Positions 46,027 to 55,232 of a stretch of 64,000 nucleotides of DNA are shown one piece after another. The position numbers and the translations under genes were made by a program. The notes below the pieces were generated by a model. That model was given only the letters and a program-made list of their open reading frames with translations, did not search any database and was not told where the DNA came from. Numbering within the stretch: the first letter of the stretch is position 1; every line of letters starts with the position of its first letter. Origin of the DNA: Hyphomicrobiales bacterium (GTDB lineage Bacteria; Pseudomonadota; Alphaproteobacteria; Rhizobiales; Xanthobacteraceae); NCBI GenBank assembly GCA_017305555.1, contig JAFKKM010000028.1, forward strand, positions 1 to 64,000, given 5' to 3'.

Positions 46027-47274
46027 ATGATGTCAGGTTTCGCAAAGTCTTTTCAAAGACTTGGCCAGCATAGACGAGCCCTGTGGGGCATCGTCGCGGT
46101 GGTTGTGGCGGGCGGTGTTGCTGCCGTCATCCTGCGCAGCGGTGCGGAGCCGCGCGGCGGTTTGGAGATGTCCAGCCAGTCGCGCCGCAGCGGGCCGCGC
46201 TATATTCCAAGTCAGGCCGAGTGGGCTGCCCTCACGGTAGCGCCGGTATCCGACTATACGTTTCGGACCGAACGTATCACCGAGGGCAAGATCGCGGTCG
46301 ATGAGGATCGCGCCACGCCGGTATTTTCGCCCTATGCCGGCCGGGTGATCAAGCTGCTGGCGCGGCCCGGCGATCATGTCGCGCAAGGCCAGCCGCTGTT
46401 CGTCATCGAAGCCGCCGATACCGTGCAGGCCCAGAACGATTTTATTGCCGCGGCTGCGGGCCTCAACAAGGCGAAATCGCAGCTCGAACTGGCGAAGATT
46501 CAGAACACCCGCGCCCGCGACCTGTTCGACGGCAAGGCCATTCCACTGAAGGATTTCCAGCAGGCGCAGGCGACGCTGGTGTCGGCCGAGAATGACCAGC
46601 GCGCGGCGCAGACCGCGCTGGAGGCCGTGCGTAACCGACTACGCATCCTCGGTCTCAGCGAGCAAGCCATTGCGGACTTCCAGCAGAAGGGCCGGATCGA
46701 TCCCGAAACCACCATCGTTGCGCCGATCGCGGGCACCGTGGTCCAGCGCAAGATCGGTCCCGGCCAGTACATCAACGCCGGCGCCAGCGATCCGGTGTTC
46801 GTAATCGGCGATCTCTCCACGGTCTGGCTCACCGCCTTCGTTCGCGAAAGCGATGCCGCGATGGTGACCGCCGGGCAAGAGATTGCCTTCAAGGTGCTGG
46901 CGCTGCCGGATCGCGATTTGCGCGCACGCATCGATTACGTCTCCGCCGCCATCGATCCTACGACCCGACGGCTGATGGTGCGCGCTACGGTGAATAACGC
47001 CGATGGCCTCCTGAAGCCGGAGATGTTTGCCAATGTCACAATTTTCGCCGCCGCCAATCACGCTGCGGTCGGTGTGCCGAAGCGGGCGTTGATCTACGAG
47101 GGCGACGAGGTCCGGGTCTGGGTGGTGCATGACGACAAGTCGATCGAATTGCGCAAGATCAAGACTGGCCTGACCAACGGCGATTTGGTGGAAGTGCTGG
47201 GCGATCTCCACGCCGGCGAGCGCATCGTCACCAAGGGCAATCTTTTCATCGACCGGGCAGCCTCGGGAAGCTGA
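46027..47274 (+). CDS. RND efflux periplasmic adaptor (CzcB/CusB-like membrane fusion protein)
   Basis: A 415-residue membrane fusion protein. An N-terminal membrane anchor lies at about residues 20-37. A first beta-barrel/lipoyl half contains ATPVFSPYAGRVIKLLARPGDHVAQGQPLFVIE. An alpha-hairpin occupies about 140-210, a second lipoyl half has TTIVAPIAGTVVQRKIGPGQYI, and a membrane-proximal domain ends the protein. This layout suits heavy-metal RND adaptors. It lacks obvious His- or Met-rich metal-binding ends, so the substrate metal cannot be read. It sits 29 bases upstream of the pump gene. Confidence 0.9.
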   Translation: MMSGFAKSFQRLGQHRRALWGIVAVVVAGGVAAVILRSGAEPRGGLEMSSQSRRSGPRYIPSQAEWAALTVAPVSDYTFRTERITEGKIAVDEDRATPVFSPYAGRVIKLLARPGDHVAQGQPLFVIEAADTVQAQNDFIAAAAGLNKAKSQLELAKIQNTRARDLFDGKAIPLKDFQQAQATLVSAENDQRAAQTALEAVRNRLRILGLSEQAIADFQQKGRIDPETTIVAPIAGTVVQRKIGPGQYINAGASDPVFVIGDLSTVWLTAFVRESDAAMVTAGQEIAFKVLALPDRDLRARIDYVSAAIDPTTRRLMVRATVNNADGLLKPEMFANVTIFAAANHAAVGVPKRALIYEGDEVRVWVVHDDKSIELRKIKTGLTNGDLVEVLGDLHAGERIVTKGNLFIDRAASGS

Positions 47275-47303
47275 CGTCCCGGCCCTGAAGGTATCGGCCA
47301 TCC

Positions 47304-50300
47304 ATGCAACGCCTCACCGCTTTTGCCGTCCACCGCCGGATACTGATGGTGGGACTATTCGCTGTCGTGCTGATTGGTGGGCTTATCGCCTTCGCCAATC
47401 TCAACATCGAGGCCTATCCCGATCCGACTCCGCCGATGGTCGATATCGTGACGCAAAGCCCCGGCCTCTCGTCGGAAGAGATCGAGCGTTACATCACCAT
47501 CCCGATCGAGACTCAGGTTGCGGGTATCAAGAACCTGCGTACCATCCGCACCGTGTCGCTCTACGGCCTGTCCGACGTCAAGCTGCAATTCTCGTTCGAC
47601 TATACTTATGACGAAGCCTTGCAGCAGGTGCTCAATCGGCTGTCGCAACTGTCGCCGCTGCCGAATAATGTGCAGCCGCAGATATCCCCCTTGAGCGCGG
47701 TCGGTGAAATCTATCGCTATCGCCTGGTGGGGCCGCCGAACTACAGCGTGCTCGATCTCAAGACGTTGCAGGACTGGGTGTTGCAGCGCCGCTTCCGCGC
47801 AGTGCCCGGCGTCATCGACGTCACCGGCTGGGGCGGCAAGACCAAGACCTATGAAGTGCAGGTCGATTTCAACAAGCTGGTGGCCTACGGGCTGACCCTG
47901 CCGCAGGTGCTTCAGGCCATCGGCAACGCGAATATCAATGTCGGCGGCAACACCGTCGATATCGGCTCGCAGTCCGCGGTGGTGCGCGGCGTCGGCCTGA
48001 TCCGCTCGATCGATGATCTCGCCACCACCATGATTGCGCAAAGCGGCGGTAATCCGGTGCTGGTGCGCGATATTGCCACCGTCGGCGTCGGCGAAAAGCC
48101 CCGACTTGGCATCGCCGGCATGAACGACGTCGACGATATCGTGCAGGGCATCGTGCTGATGCGGCGCGGCGAGCAGAGCACGCCGACCTTGGCGCGGGTC
48201 GAGGCGGTGGTGAAATCCATCAACGCCTCCGGCGTCCTGCCGCCCGGCGTGCGCATCGAGCGGATCTACGACCGCAAGGACCTGATCGACGTCACAACGC
48301 ACACGGTACTGCATAACATGATCGTCGGCATCCTTCTGATCGTGCTGCTGCAATGGATGTTCCTCGGCGACCTGCGCAGCGCCCTGATCGTCGGCGCGAC
48401 GATTCCGTTCGCACTGTTCTTCGCCGTCATCATCATGGTGCTGCGCGGTGAATCCGCCAATCTGCTCTCGGTCGGCGCCATCGATTTCGGCCTGATTGTC
48501 GATGGCACCGTCATCATGGTGGAGGCGATCTTCCGCCGACTGTCGCGGACGGCGGTGCTTTCCGAGGAGGAGCAGAGCCGTGCGCCGCCGGGCACGGTGA
48601 CGGAGATGAAGGACCACGCCATCCTCAGCGCGTCGACCGACGTGGCGCGCTCGATCTTCTTCGCGGCGGCGATCATCATCGCCGCGTTCCTGCCGTTGTT
48701 CACCTTGAGCGGCGTCGAGGGCAACATCTTCGGGCCGATGGCGCGCACCTATGCCTACGCGTTGGCCGGTGGCCTGCTCGCAACTTTCACGGTGACGCCG
48801 GCCCTGAGCGCCATCATCCTGCCGTCGCATCTCGAGGAGACCGAGACGCGGCTGGTGCGCTGGCTGCACGGCCTCTATATGCCGGTGCTGCGCTGGGCGG
48901 TGGAGAGCTACAAGCTGGTGCTGACCGGTGCCGCTTGTCTGGTCGTGCTGACCTTCATCGTCGGCCATTTCCTCGGACTGGAGTTCCTGCCCAAGCTTGA
49001 GGAAGGCAACCTCTGGATTCGCGCGACGCTGCCGTCGACCATCTCACTGAAAGAAGGCAACGGCTACGTCAACGAGATGCGGCGCCTGATCCGGGCGCGG
49101 CCGGAAGTCGAGTCCGTGGTGTCGCAGCAAGGCCGCCCTGACGACGGCACCGACGCCGCCGGCCTGTTCAATGCCGAGTTCTTCGCGCCGCTCAAGCCGG
49201 TGAAAGACTGGCCCGGCGTCAAGGACAAGGATGCGCTTACCGCCGAATTGCTGGCGCAACTGCAAGCGAAATTCCCCGGCGTTGAATTCAACTTCTCGCA
49301 ATATTTGCAGGACAACGTCGCCGAAGCAGTGTCCGGCGTGAAGGGCGAGAATTCGGTCAAGCTGTTCGGCAACGATCTCGCCGCGCTGACCGAGACAGCG
49401 GACAAGATCAAGTCGGTGCTCGCCACCGTGCCGGGCATCGTCGATCTGTCGGTGTTCACCTCGCTCGGCCAACCGACCATCCAGATCGATGTCGATCGCG
49501 CACGCGCCGCGCGTTATGGCCTGTCGCCCGGCGACATCAATTCCACCATCCGTGTCGCCATCGGCGGCGATAGCGCCGGCGATCTCTATGAGCCCGGCTC
49601 GGACCGACACTTCCCAATCATTATCAGGTTGGCGCCAGAGTACCGCAAAAGCGCCGAGGCGATCCAGAACCTGCGGATCGGGGCGCAAGGGCCGAACGGT
49701 ACCATCACCCAAATCCCGCTCAGCGAGGTGGCAACCATCAAGCTGGTGTCCGGAGCGGCCTACATCTATCGCGAGCAGCAGGAACGTTACTTACCGATCA
49801 AGTTCTCGGTGCGCGGCCGCGATCTCGGCAGTGCCATCAAGGAAGCGCAGGACAAGGTGGCCGAGCAGGTGCAGTTGCCGGCCGGCTCGCGGCTCGAATG
49901 GGTCGGCGAGTTCGGCAACTTGCAGGATGCCATTCGCCGGTTGTCCATCGTGGTGCCGATCAGTCTCGCGCTGATCGCGATGCTGCTGTGGTTCAACTTC
50001 GGCTCGCTGACCGACACGCTGCTGGCGATGAGCGTGATTCCGATGGCGATCTTCGGCGGCGTGGTCGGGTTGGTGGTATTCGGCATTCCGTTCAGCGTGT
50101 CGGCGGCGATCGGTTTCATCGCGCTGTTCGGCATTGCGGTGATGGACGGCATCATCATGCTGTCGCAGTACAATCAACTGATCGACGACGGGCTCGACCG
50201 CATGAAGGCCGTGATCCGCACCGGCGAATTGCAATTCCGTCCGGTGCTGATGACCTGCGCGGTTGCCGGTATCGGGTTGCTGCCTGCGGCGTTGTCGTCC

Positions 50301-50423
50301 GGCATCGGCTCTCAGGTGCAAAAGCCTTTGGCGGTGGTGGTGGTCGCGGGCATGTTGATCGCGCCGCTGGTGATCCTGGTCACGTTGCCGGTGCTGATCT
50401 CGCGCTTCTCGCGCGGGCGATAA
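47304..50423 (+). CDS. HME-type RND efflux pump (CusA/CzcA family)
   Basis: A 1039-residue inner-membrane proton-driven pump with two six-helix halves and two large periplasmic loops, normal for the family. The IDFGLIVDGTVIMVE motif in TM4 is the signature of the heavy-metal efflux branch and carries the proton-relay acidic residues. The N-terminus has NIEAYPDPTPPMVDIVTQSPGLSSEEIERYITIPIE, characteristic of CusA/CzcA. Probable substrates are divalent or monovalent metal ions, but some members of this branch act on other compounds. It forms an operon with the upstream adaptor. No outer-membrane partner is on the same strand; a TolC-like gene follows on the opposite strand. Confidence 0.93.
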   Translation: MQRLTAFAVHRRILMVGLFAVVLIGGLIAFANLNIEAYPDPTPPMVDIVTQSPGLSSEEIERYITIPIETQVAGIKNLRTIRTVSLYGLSDVKLQFSFDYTYDEALQQVLNRLSQLSPLPNNVQPQISPLSAVGEIYRYRLVGPPNYSVLDLKTLQDWVLQRRFRAVPGVIDVTGWGGKTKTYEVQVDFNKLVAYGLTLPQVLQAIGNANINVGGNTVDIGSQSAVVRGVGLIRSIDDLATTMIAQSGGNPVLVRDIATVGVGEKPRLGIAGMNDVDDIVQGIVLMRRGEQSTPTLARVEAVVKSINASGVLPPGVRIERIYDRKDLIDVTTHTVLHNMIVGILLIVLLQWMFLGDLRSALIVGATIPFALFFAVIIMVLRGESANLLSVGAIDFGLIVDGTVIMVEAIFRRLSRTAVLSEEEQSRAPPGTVTEMKDHAILSASTDVARSIFFAAAIIIAAFLPLFTLSGVEGNIFGPMARTYAYALAGGLLATFTVTPALSAIILPSHLEETETRLVRWLHGLYMPVLRWAVESYKLVLTGAACLVVLTFIVGHFLGLEFLPKLEEGNLWIRATLPSTISLKEGNGYVNEMRRLIRARPEVESVVSQQGRPDDGTDAAGLFNAEFFAPLKPVKDWPGVKDKDALTAELLAQLQAKFPGVEFNFSQYLQDNVAEAVSGVKGENSVKLFGNDLAALTETADKIKSVLATVPGIVDLSVFTSLGQPTIQIDVDRARAARYGLSPGDINSTIRVAIGGDSAGDLYEPGSDRHFPIIIRLAPEYRKSAEAIQNLRIGAQGPNGTITQIPLSEVATIKLVSGAAYIYREQQERYLPIKFSVRGRDLGSAIKEAQDKVAEQVQLPAGSRLEWVGEFGNLQDAIRRLSIVVPISLALIAMLLWFNFGSLTDTLLAMSVIPMAIFGGVVGLVVFGIPFSVSAAIGFIALFGIAVMDGIIMLSQYNQLIDDGLDRMKAVIRTGELQFRPVLMTCAVAGIGLLPAALSSGIGSQVQKPLAVVVVAGMLIAPLVILVTLPVLISRFSRGR

Positions 50424-50460
50424 AGCGCGACTTTTCTATAGTGGCCTATGTTGACGGAAA

Positions 50461-50537
50461 CGTCATTGCCGGGCTTGACCCGGCAATCCATCATTTTTTT
50501 GAAAAAGATGGATGCGCGGATCAAGTCCGCGCATGAC
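50461..50537. repeat. Paired palindromic repeat, probable 3' hairpin element
   Basis: CGTCATTGCCGGGCTTGACCCGGCAATCCATC (50461-50492) and GATGGATGCGCGGATCAAGTCCGCGCATGACG (about 50507-50537) are imperfect inverted copies. Each also has its own small hairpin (GCCGGGCTTGACCCGGC; GCGCGGATCAAGTCCGCGC). This is a dispersed Bradyrhizobium-type intergenic element and sits between the convergent pump and TolC genes, where it may end transcription from both sides. An ATTTTTTT tract lies in its middle. Confidence 0.7.
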
Positions 50538-50558
50538 GATGGACAAGCCTGAAAACCC

Positions 50559-51974
50559 CTATTTGCCCGAAGGCGTGCGCAGGCCGTGCCAGGCATCACG
50601 CACCTGGTGGTAATGGACCTCCGGCAGATAGTCCGGCGTATGCAGGCCGAGCGTTTTGACGTCGAGACTGCCGACCGCGCCAAGCAGCGTGTAGGAGGCG
50701 ATCACGCGATCGCGCTGCGCGCCGATCAATCGCGCCTTGGCCGCCACCAGATCCTGTTGCGCGTTGAGCACGTCCACGGTGGTGCGCTGGCCGCCCTGCG
50801 CCTCCTTGCGGACGCCATCGAGTGCGACGGTAGCCGCGCGCACTTCGGATTCCGCCGCACCGACCGCGGTCCGCGCACCTTCGTAGGAGACCCAGGCGGC
50901 GATGGCGGCGGTGCGCGCCTGATTGCGGACCTGCTCCAGCACCAAGCGGCTTTGCGAGGCGAGTTCCTTGGCTTGTCGGGTCTGCGAGGCGGCGGTGCCG
51001 CCGTCGTAGATCGGCGCGGTGATCTGGCCGAGCACATAGGCCTCATCGGTGCCGTTGGTGCCGAGCGTGGTATCGGTCTGCCGCGAGCGGCTGGCGCCGC
51101 CCTGCACGGTGACGGTCGGATAGAGGCTGCTTTCCGCGACGTTGATCGTCTTCTCGGCCATGTCGGCGTCGAAGCCCGCCGCCAGCACCGCCGGGTTGGC
51201 GCGGAAGGCCAGCGCGGTGGCCTCATCGCGGCTGCGCGGCACCAGCCGCACCACCGGCTCGGCCGGGCTGAGCCGGCCCGGCGCCTGGCCGATGACCTGC
51301 GTATAGGTGGCCTGGCTGACAGCGAGTGCGACTTCGGCCGCGTTCTGGTCCGCCAGTCCGCGATTGAGCCGCGCTTCCGCCTGCGCGGTGTCGGTCGGCG
51401 TCACGTCGCCGGCGTTGAGCCGCCGCTGCGCCACATTCAGTGTTTCCCGCAGTGAGGCGACATTGGCGCGCTGCGCATCCACCAGCGACTGGTTGGCGAG
51501 CACATTGGTATAGGCGGTCACGGCGTCGAGCAGCACGCCTTGCCCGACGTTGCGCAACGCCTCGCGGCCGGATTTCACCTGAAGCTCGGCGACGCGCACG
51601 CTGTTGGCGGTCTTGAAGCCGTTGAACAGCGTCTGCGTCACCGTCACGCCGATGGTCCACGGTTTCTGTGTCGCGGTCTGGATCGAGTTGTCCGGAAGCA
51701 GGTTGCGGACGGCTTGCATCCCGCCGCTCAGGCTGGCGATGATCTGCGGCCGATAGCCGGCCAGCGCCTGCGGCACATTCTCGTCGGTGGCGCGCTGGCG
51801 GGCGCGCTCGGCATTGAGTTGCGGATTGGTCTGGTAAGCTTTCACCAGCGCATCGGCGATGGTTTCGGCATGGCCGGGGGCCGGGACAAGCCAGGCGCAG
51901 AACGGAATCGCGAGCAGGATGGCCGAACGCCGCGGCCGCGATGCCGCGCCAACTCTCGACGCCTGCCCTGTCAT
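50559..51974 (-). CDS. TolC-family outer-membrane channel protein (BepC-like)
   Basis: A 471-residue type I secretion/efflux channel. Signal peptide: residues about 1-37 (GHA-ET). The mature protein begins TIADALVKAYQTNPQLNAERARQRATDE, the hallmark opening of rhizobial TolC/BepC, and has two homologous halves with long coiled-coil stretches (repeats starting 'TYTQVIGQAPG' and near 'GGQRTTVDVLNAQQDL'). It would form a trimer linking inner-membrane pumps to the outside. The ATG at 51974 gives a proper signal peptide; the ORF runs on upstream without one. It is convergent with the RND pump gene, so it may serve several exporters. Confidence 0.92.
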   Translation of the reverse strand: MTGQASRVGAASRPRRSAILLAIPFCAWLVPAPGHAETIADALVKAYQTNPQLNAERARQRATDENVPQALAGYRPQIIASLSGGMQAVRNLLPDNSIQTATQKPWTIGVTVTQTLFNGFKTANSVRVAELQVKSGREALRNVGQGVLLDAVTAYTNVLANQSLVDAQRANVASLRETLNVAQRRLNAGDVTPTDTAQAEARLNRGLADQNAAEVALAVSQATYTQVIGQAPGRLSPAEPVVRLVPRSRDEATALAFRANPAVLAAGFDADMAEKTINVAESSLYPTVTVQGGASRSRQTDTTLGTNGTDEAYVLGQITAPIYDGGTAASQTRQAKELASQSRLVLEQVRNQARTAAIAAWVSYEGARTAVGAAESEVRAATVALDGVRKEAQGGQRTTVDVLNAQQDLVAAKARLIGAQRDRVIASYTLLGAVGSLDVKTLGLHTPDYLPEVHYHQVRDAWHGLRTPSGK

Positions 51975-52239
51975 GTGTTCCGCCGTGACTCGAAAAACGC
52001 CAGATGGTTCGTCCTGTTTAGTGGCCCCGGAGGCCGGTGACAAATGCTTGTGCCGCAATGTCTGTGGTTTATTGGCCGGACGGATCACAATCTTATGACG
52101 GGCACTGCCTTGCAGAGGCGAGCGGGACGGGGTTTGGCGCGGCACGACCTTGACGATGGCGCCGCGGGTGAGTCTTGTGGGGCTTCCGACGCCAACCGGA
52201 TCGTGTTTCAATCGGTCACTATCGAACGGATATCTCACG
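51975..52239. other. Divergent intergenic region of tolC-like and DyP genes
   Basis: 265 bases with no supported gene. Promoters for both flanking genes should lie here, but no clear boxes or operators were recognised. A possible alternative start for the DyP gene (ATG at 52150) lies inside it. Confidence 0.4.
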
Positions 52240-53298
52240 ATGAACGCCAGCCTGCCATCTCCGGTGTCGCAGCCGGTCGTTGCCCAGTTGACACGGGCGG
52301 CGATTTTTCTGGTCCTGACGCTCAACTCCGGGAAGGACAGCGAGACCACGGTACGCGCCGTATGCGGCGATCTTTCCGCGCTGCTGCGCGGGGTGGGTTT
52401 CCGTGACCTCGCTGGACGGCTGTCATGCGTGATGGCGTTCGGCTCTGGTGCATGGGACCGGCTGTTCGGCGAACCGAGACCGAAAGGGCTGCATCCCTTT
52501 CGTGAAATCCATGGCGTTCATCACGCGGTCTCGACGCCGGGCGACATCCTGCTGCATATCCGCGCCGCCCGCATGGATCTGTGTTTCGAACTGGCGACGC
52601 AGATCATGGCGCGGCTCGACGGCGCGGTTACGGTGGCGGACGAGGTCCATGGCTTCGGTTATTTCGACGATCGCGACCTGTTCGGCTTTGTCGACGGCAC
52701 GGAAAATCCGGTGGATCAGGCCGCCGTCGATGCTGCCATCATCGGCGATGAAGATAGCGCCTTCGCTGGCGGCAGCTACGTCATCGTGCAGAAGTATCTG
52801 CATGACGTGAAGGGCTGGAATGCGCTGCCCGTCGAGCAGCAGGAGAACATCATCGGCCGGCACAAGCTGTCCGACATCGAGCAGCTCGATTCCGAGAAGA
52901 AGCCCTATGCCCACAACGTTCTGACCTCGATCGAGGAGAACGGGCAGGAGCTTCAGATTGTGCGCGACAACATGCCGTTCGGCGAAATCGGGAAGGGCGA
53001 GTTCGGCACTTACTTCATCGGTTATGCGCGCTCTCCGGATCGGATCGAGCAGATGCTGGAAAATATGTTCGTCGGCAAGCCGCCCGGTAATTACGACCGG
53101 CTGCTGGATTTCAGCCGCGCTGTCACCGGTGGTCTGTTTTTCGTGCCCACCGTCAGTTTCCTGGATGACGTCGCCGCGGACGTTGCGCCGCCATCGGTTA
53201 CGGATGACATTGAGCCGCAACAGGCGCGGCCGCGTGCATCCTCGGGCGACGGATCGCTCGGTATAGGTTCCCTGAAGAAAGAGGCAGGACATGAATAA
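52240..53298 (+). CDS. DyP-type haem peroxidase with encapsulin-targeting tail
   Basis: A 352-residue dye-decolourising peroxidase. The GFVDGTENP motif contains the distal catalytic Asp152; His208 in IIGRHKL is the expected proximal haem ligand, and NMPFGEIGKGEFGTYFIGYAR is the conserved distal region with Arg. The last residues, SLGIGSLK (339-346), match the cargo-loading peptide that docks DyP inside encapsulin shells in Brevibacterium and mycobacteria. The gene overlaps the encapsulin start by 8 bases. The ATG at 52240 is preferred over 52150 because the first 30 residues of the longer form are unlike DyP. Role: H2O2-dependent oxidation inside a protein shell. Confidence 0.93.
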   Translation: MNASLPSPVSQPVVAQLTRAAIFLVLTLNSGKDSETTVRAVCGDLSALLRGVGFRDLAGRLSCVMAFGSGAWDRLFGEPRPKGLHPFREIHGVHHAVSTPGDILLHIRAARMDLCFELATQIMARLDGAVTVADEVHGFGYFDDRDLFGFVDGTENPVDQAAVDAAIIGDEDSAFAGGSYVIVQKYLHDVKGWNALPVEQQENIIGRHKLSDIEQLDSEKKPYAHNVLTSIEENGQELQIVRDNMPFGEIGKGEFGTYFIGYARSPDRIEQMLENMFVGKPPGNYDRLLDFSRAVTGGLFFVPTVSFLDDVAADVAPPSVTDDIEPQQARPRASSGDGSLGIGSLKKEAGHE

Positions 53299-54097
53299 TC
53301 TCCATCGCGAACTGGCGCCGATCTCGGATGCGGCCTGGGCTCAGATCGAGGAGGAGGCGTCCCGCACGCTCAAGCGTCATCTCGCGGCGCGGCGGGTGGT
53401 AGACGTTCCGGAGCCGAAGGGCCTCGGTCTCGCGGTGGTCGGCACCGGACACCTGCATCAGATCCAGTCTCCCGGCGACGGCATCCTCGCCGCCCAGCGC
53501 GAGGCGAAGGCGATCGTCGAACTGCGCGTCCCGTTCGAACTGACGCGGCAGGCGATCGACGACGTGGCGCGAGGCGCGGCCGATTCCGACTGGTCGCCGC
53601 TGAAGGAGGCCGCGCGCAAGATCGCTTTCGCGGAGGATCGCGCGGTGTTCGACGGCTACGCCGCCGCCGGCATCGAAGGCATTCGCGCCGGCGCCAGCAA
53701 CCCCGGCGTGGTGCTGCCGTCGAATGTGCGCGGCTATCCGGCTGCGGTCGCGCAGGCGGTCAGCCAGTTGCGGCTTGCCGGTTGCGAAGGCCCCTATGCG
53801 CTGGCGCTTGGCGCGGATGCCTATACCGCGATCAGCGGCGGCAGCGACGAAGGCTATCCGGTCTATCACCACATTGAGGGCATCGTCGAAGGCGGCATCA
53901 TCTGGGCGCCGGCCATTACCGGCGGTTTCGTGCTGACGACGCGCGGCGGCGACTTCGAACTCGATATCGGCCAGGACGTCTCGATCGGCTACGCGAGCCA
54001 TTCGGCGACCGCGGTGGAACTGTACTTTCTGGAGACCTTCACCTTCCGGCTGTTGACGACGGAGGCGGCTGTCGTTCTCGCTCCGCCGAAAAAATAA
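53291..54097 (+). CDS. Family 1 encapsulin shell protein
   Basis: A 268-residue HK97-fold shell protein, matching the usual 265-270 residues. It opens with NNLHRELAPISDAAWAQIEEEA and contains RVVDVPEPKGLGLAVVGTGH and EDRAVFDGYAAAGIEGI, both standard in DyP-associated encapsulins, and ends with LDIGQDVSIGYASHSATAVELYFLETFTFRLLT. It self-assembles into a cytoplasmic nanocompartment (60 subunits expected) holding the upstream peroxidase. Its ATG lies within the last codons of the DyP gene, so translation is coupled. Confidence 0.95.
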   Translation: MNNLHRELAPISDAAWAQIEEEASRTLKRHLAARRVVDVPEPKGLGLAVVGTGHLHQIQSPGDGILAAQREAKAIVELRVPFELTRQAIDDVARGAADSDWSPLKEAARKIAFAEDRAVFDGYAAAGIEGIRAGASNPGVVLPSNVRGYPAAVAQAVSQLRLAGCEGPYALALGADAYTAISGGSDEGYPVYHHIEGIVEGGIIWAPAITGGFVLTTRGGDFELDIGQDVSIGYASHSATAVELYFLETFTFRLLTTEAAVVLAPPKK

Positions 54098-54163
54098 CGA
54101 CTGGGTGCGGTTGCGATCTACAGCGGCGCGCGCTCTGCACCTGTGAACGACAGGAGTGATGCC

Positions 54164-54379
54164 ATGACCAAGCGGTTCAAGATCGGCGATCACGTCACCT
54201 GGAATTCGGAAGCTGGCCGGGTGTCTGGAACAATCATCGCGGTGCATACGCGGGATTTCGATTACAAGGGACACACGCACCGCGCCTCGGACGACGATCC
54301 CCAGTATGAAATCAAGAGCGACAAGACCGATCACATTGCGGCCCACAAGGGTGGTGCTCTTGAACGCCTGCCCAAATGA
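54164..54379 (+). CDS. DUF2945 family small protein (Tudor/SH3-like)
   Basis: A 71-residue protein beginning KRFKIGDHVTWNSEAGRVSGTI and containing the YEIKSDKTDHIAAHKGGALERL block. These fit the DUF2945 'hypervirulence associated, Tudor domain' family of small beta-barrels. The ATG at 54164 follows AGGAG with a 7-base gap; a GTG 21 bases upstream is less likely. It lies 66 bases after the encapsulin gene and immediately before the DUF488 gene. Function unknown; linkage to encapsulin may be accidental. Confidence 0.88.
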   Translation: MTKRFKIGDHVTWNSEAGRVSGTIIAVHTRDFDYKGHTHRASDDDPQYEIKSDKTDHIAAHKGGALERLPK

Positions 54380-54937
54380 GTGCGGGCGTTGACGCTTCCT
54401 TTCTTCACCATCGGCCATTCCAACCGGACGCTTGAGGCGTTCGTCGCCTTGCTGACAGGTGCCGAAATCCAGCTTGTCGCAGATATCCGCACCATTCCGC
54501 GATCGCGAACCAATCCGCAGTTCAACAAGGATGCGCTGCCGGTTTCGCTGGCGGCCTTCGATATTTCCTACGAGTATATCGCCGCGCTCGGCGGCCTTCG
54601 CGGCAAGACGCGAAGCCTGCCTGCCGAGGTCAACGGCTTCTGGACCAATGAGAGTTTTCACAATTACGCCGACTACGCGCTGTCCGCGCCGTTCCATGCG
54701 GGCCTCATGCATCTCCTCGATGAGGGACGCCGGCGGCGTTCCGTAATCATGTGCTCGGAAGCGGTGTGGTGGCGGTGCCATCGCCGCATCGTGACGGACT
54801 ATCTGATCGCCAACGGCGAGACCGTCCTGCACATCATGGACGGCGGACGGCTGGACCCGGCCCGGCTGACGCCGGACGCCGTCATCCAGCCCGGCCGGAC
54901 AGTCCTCTATCCCGCCGCCCCGCGTTTGGACGTGTGA
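54380..54937 (+). CDS. DUF488 family protein
   Basis: A 185-residue protein. FTIGHSNRTLEAFVALL near the start, VADIRTIPRSRTNPQFN, and VIMCSEAVWWRCHRRIVTDYL near residue 120 are the three conserved blocks of DUF488, including the Cys/Arg/His motif 'CxE....CHR'. Function unknown; some members sit with DNA repair or stress genes. The GTG start directly follows the stop of the DUF2945 gene (no gap), so the two are translationally coupled. Confidence 0.9.
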   Translation: MRALTLPFFTIGHSNRTLEAFVALLTGAEIQLVADIRTIPRSRTNPQFNKDALPVSLAAFDISYEYIAALGGLRGKTRSLPAEVNGFWTNESFHNYADYALSAPFHAGLMHLLDEGRRRRSVIMCSEAVWWRCHRRIVTDYLIANGETVLHIMDGGRLDPARLTPDAVIQPGRTVLYPAAPRLDV

Positions 54938-55232
54938 AACGCTGTTGCCCAAGCCCGCCGTTTGGTGTCAGATTCCGTGGCCAGAACCGCGTTCTGAAAG
55001 ACTCGGAACGTGGCTTTGGGGTTTAGTTTGACGCGCTTTCTTTACGCGAACCGGTATCCACTTCGCTCGAAAACGCGCTCAATTGAACCCATTCAATCGC
55101 CGGAAAGGCCCGCCCACTGATCGCCTCCATTGCCCCGTCACAAATTCTCCGCATAAGTCCAATTCCCCGCATAAGTCTTGGACCGATGCATTTTCCCGCA
55201 TCCGGCCCCTCGCACGCCAAGAAAGCCCGCGC
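54938..55232. repeat. Intergenic region with Rhizobiales-type repeat
   Basis: TTTGACGCGCTTTCTTTACGCGAACCGGTATCCACTTCGC and flanking bases (55028-55079) form one of the intergenic repeats common in Bradyrhizobium-like genomes; TTTGACGCGCTTTC and AAACGCGCT ends are partly complementary. CCGCATAAGTC occurs twice near 55150-55177. ORF extension of the following gene into this stretch is not coding-like. The promoter of the isocitrate dehydrogenase gene is presumably at 55080-55230. Confidence 0.6.

Noticed and set aside
47355..48968. 537-codon minus-strand ORF over the RND pump gene
   Set aside because: Asp/His/Arg-rich antisense shadow; the pump on the plus strand has all family motifs.
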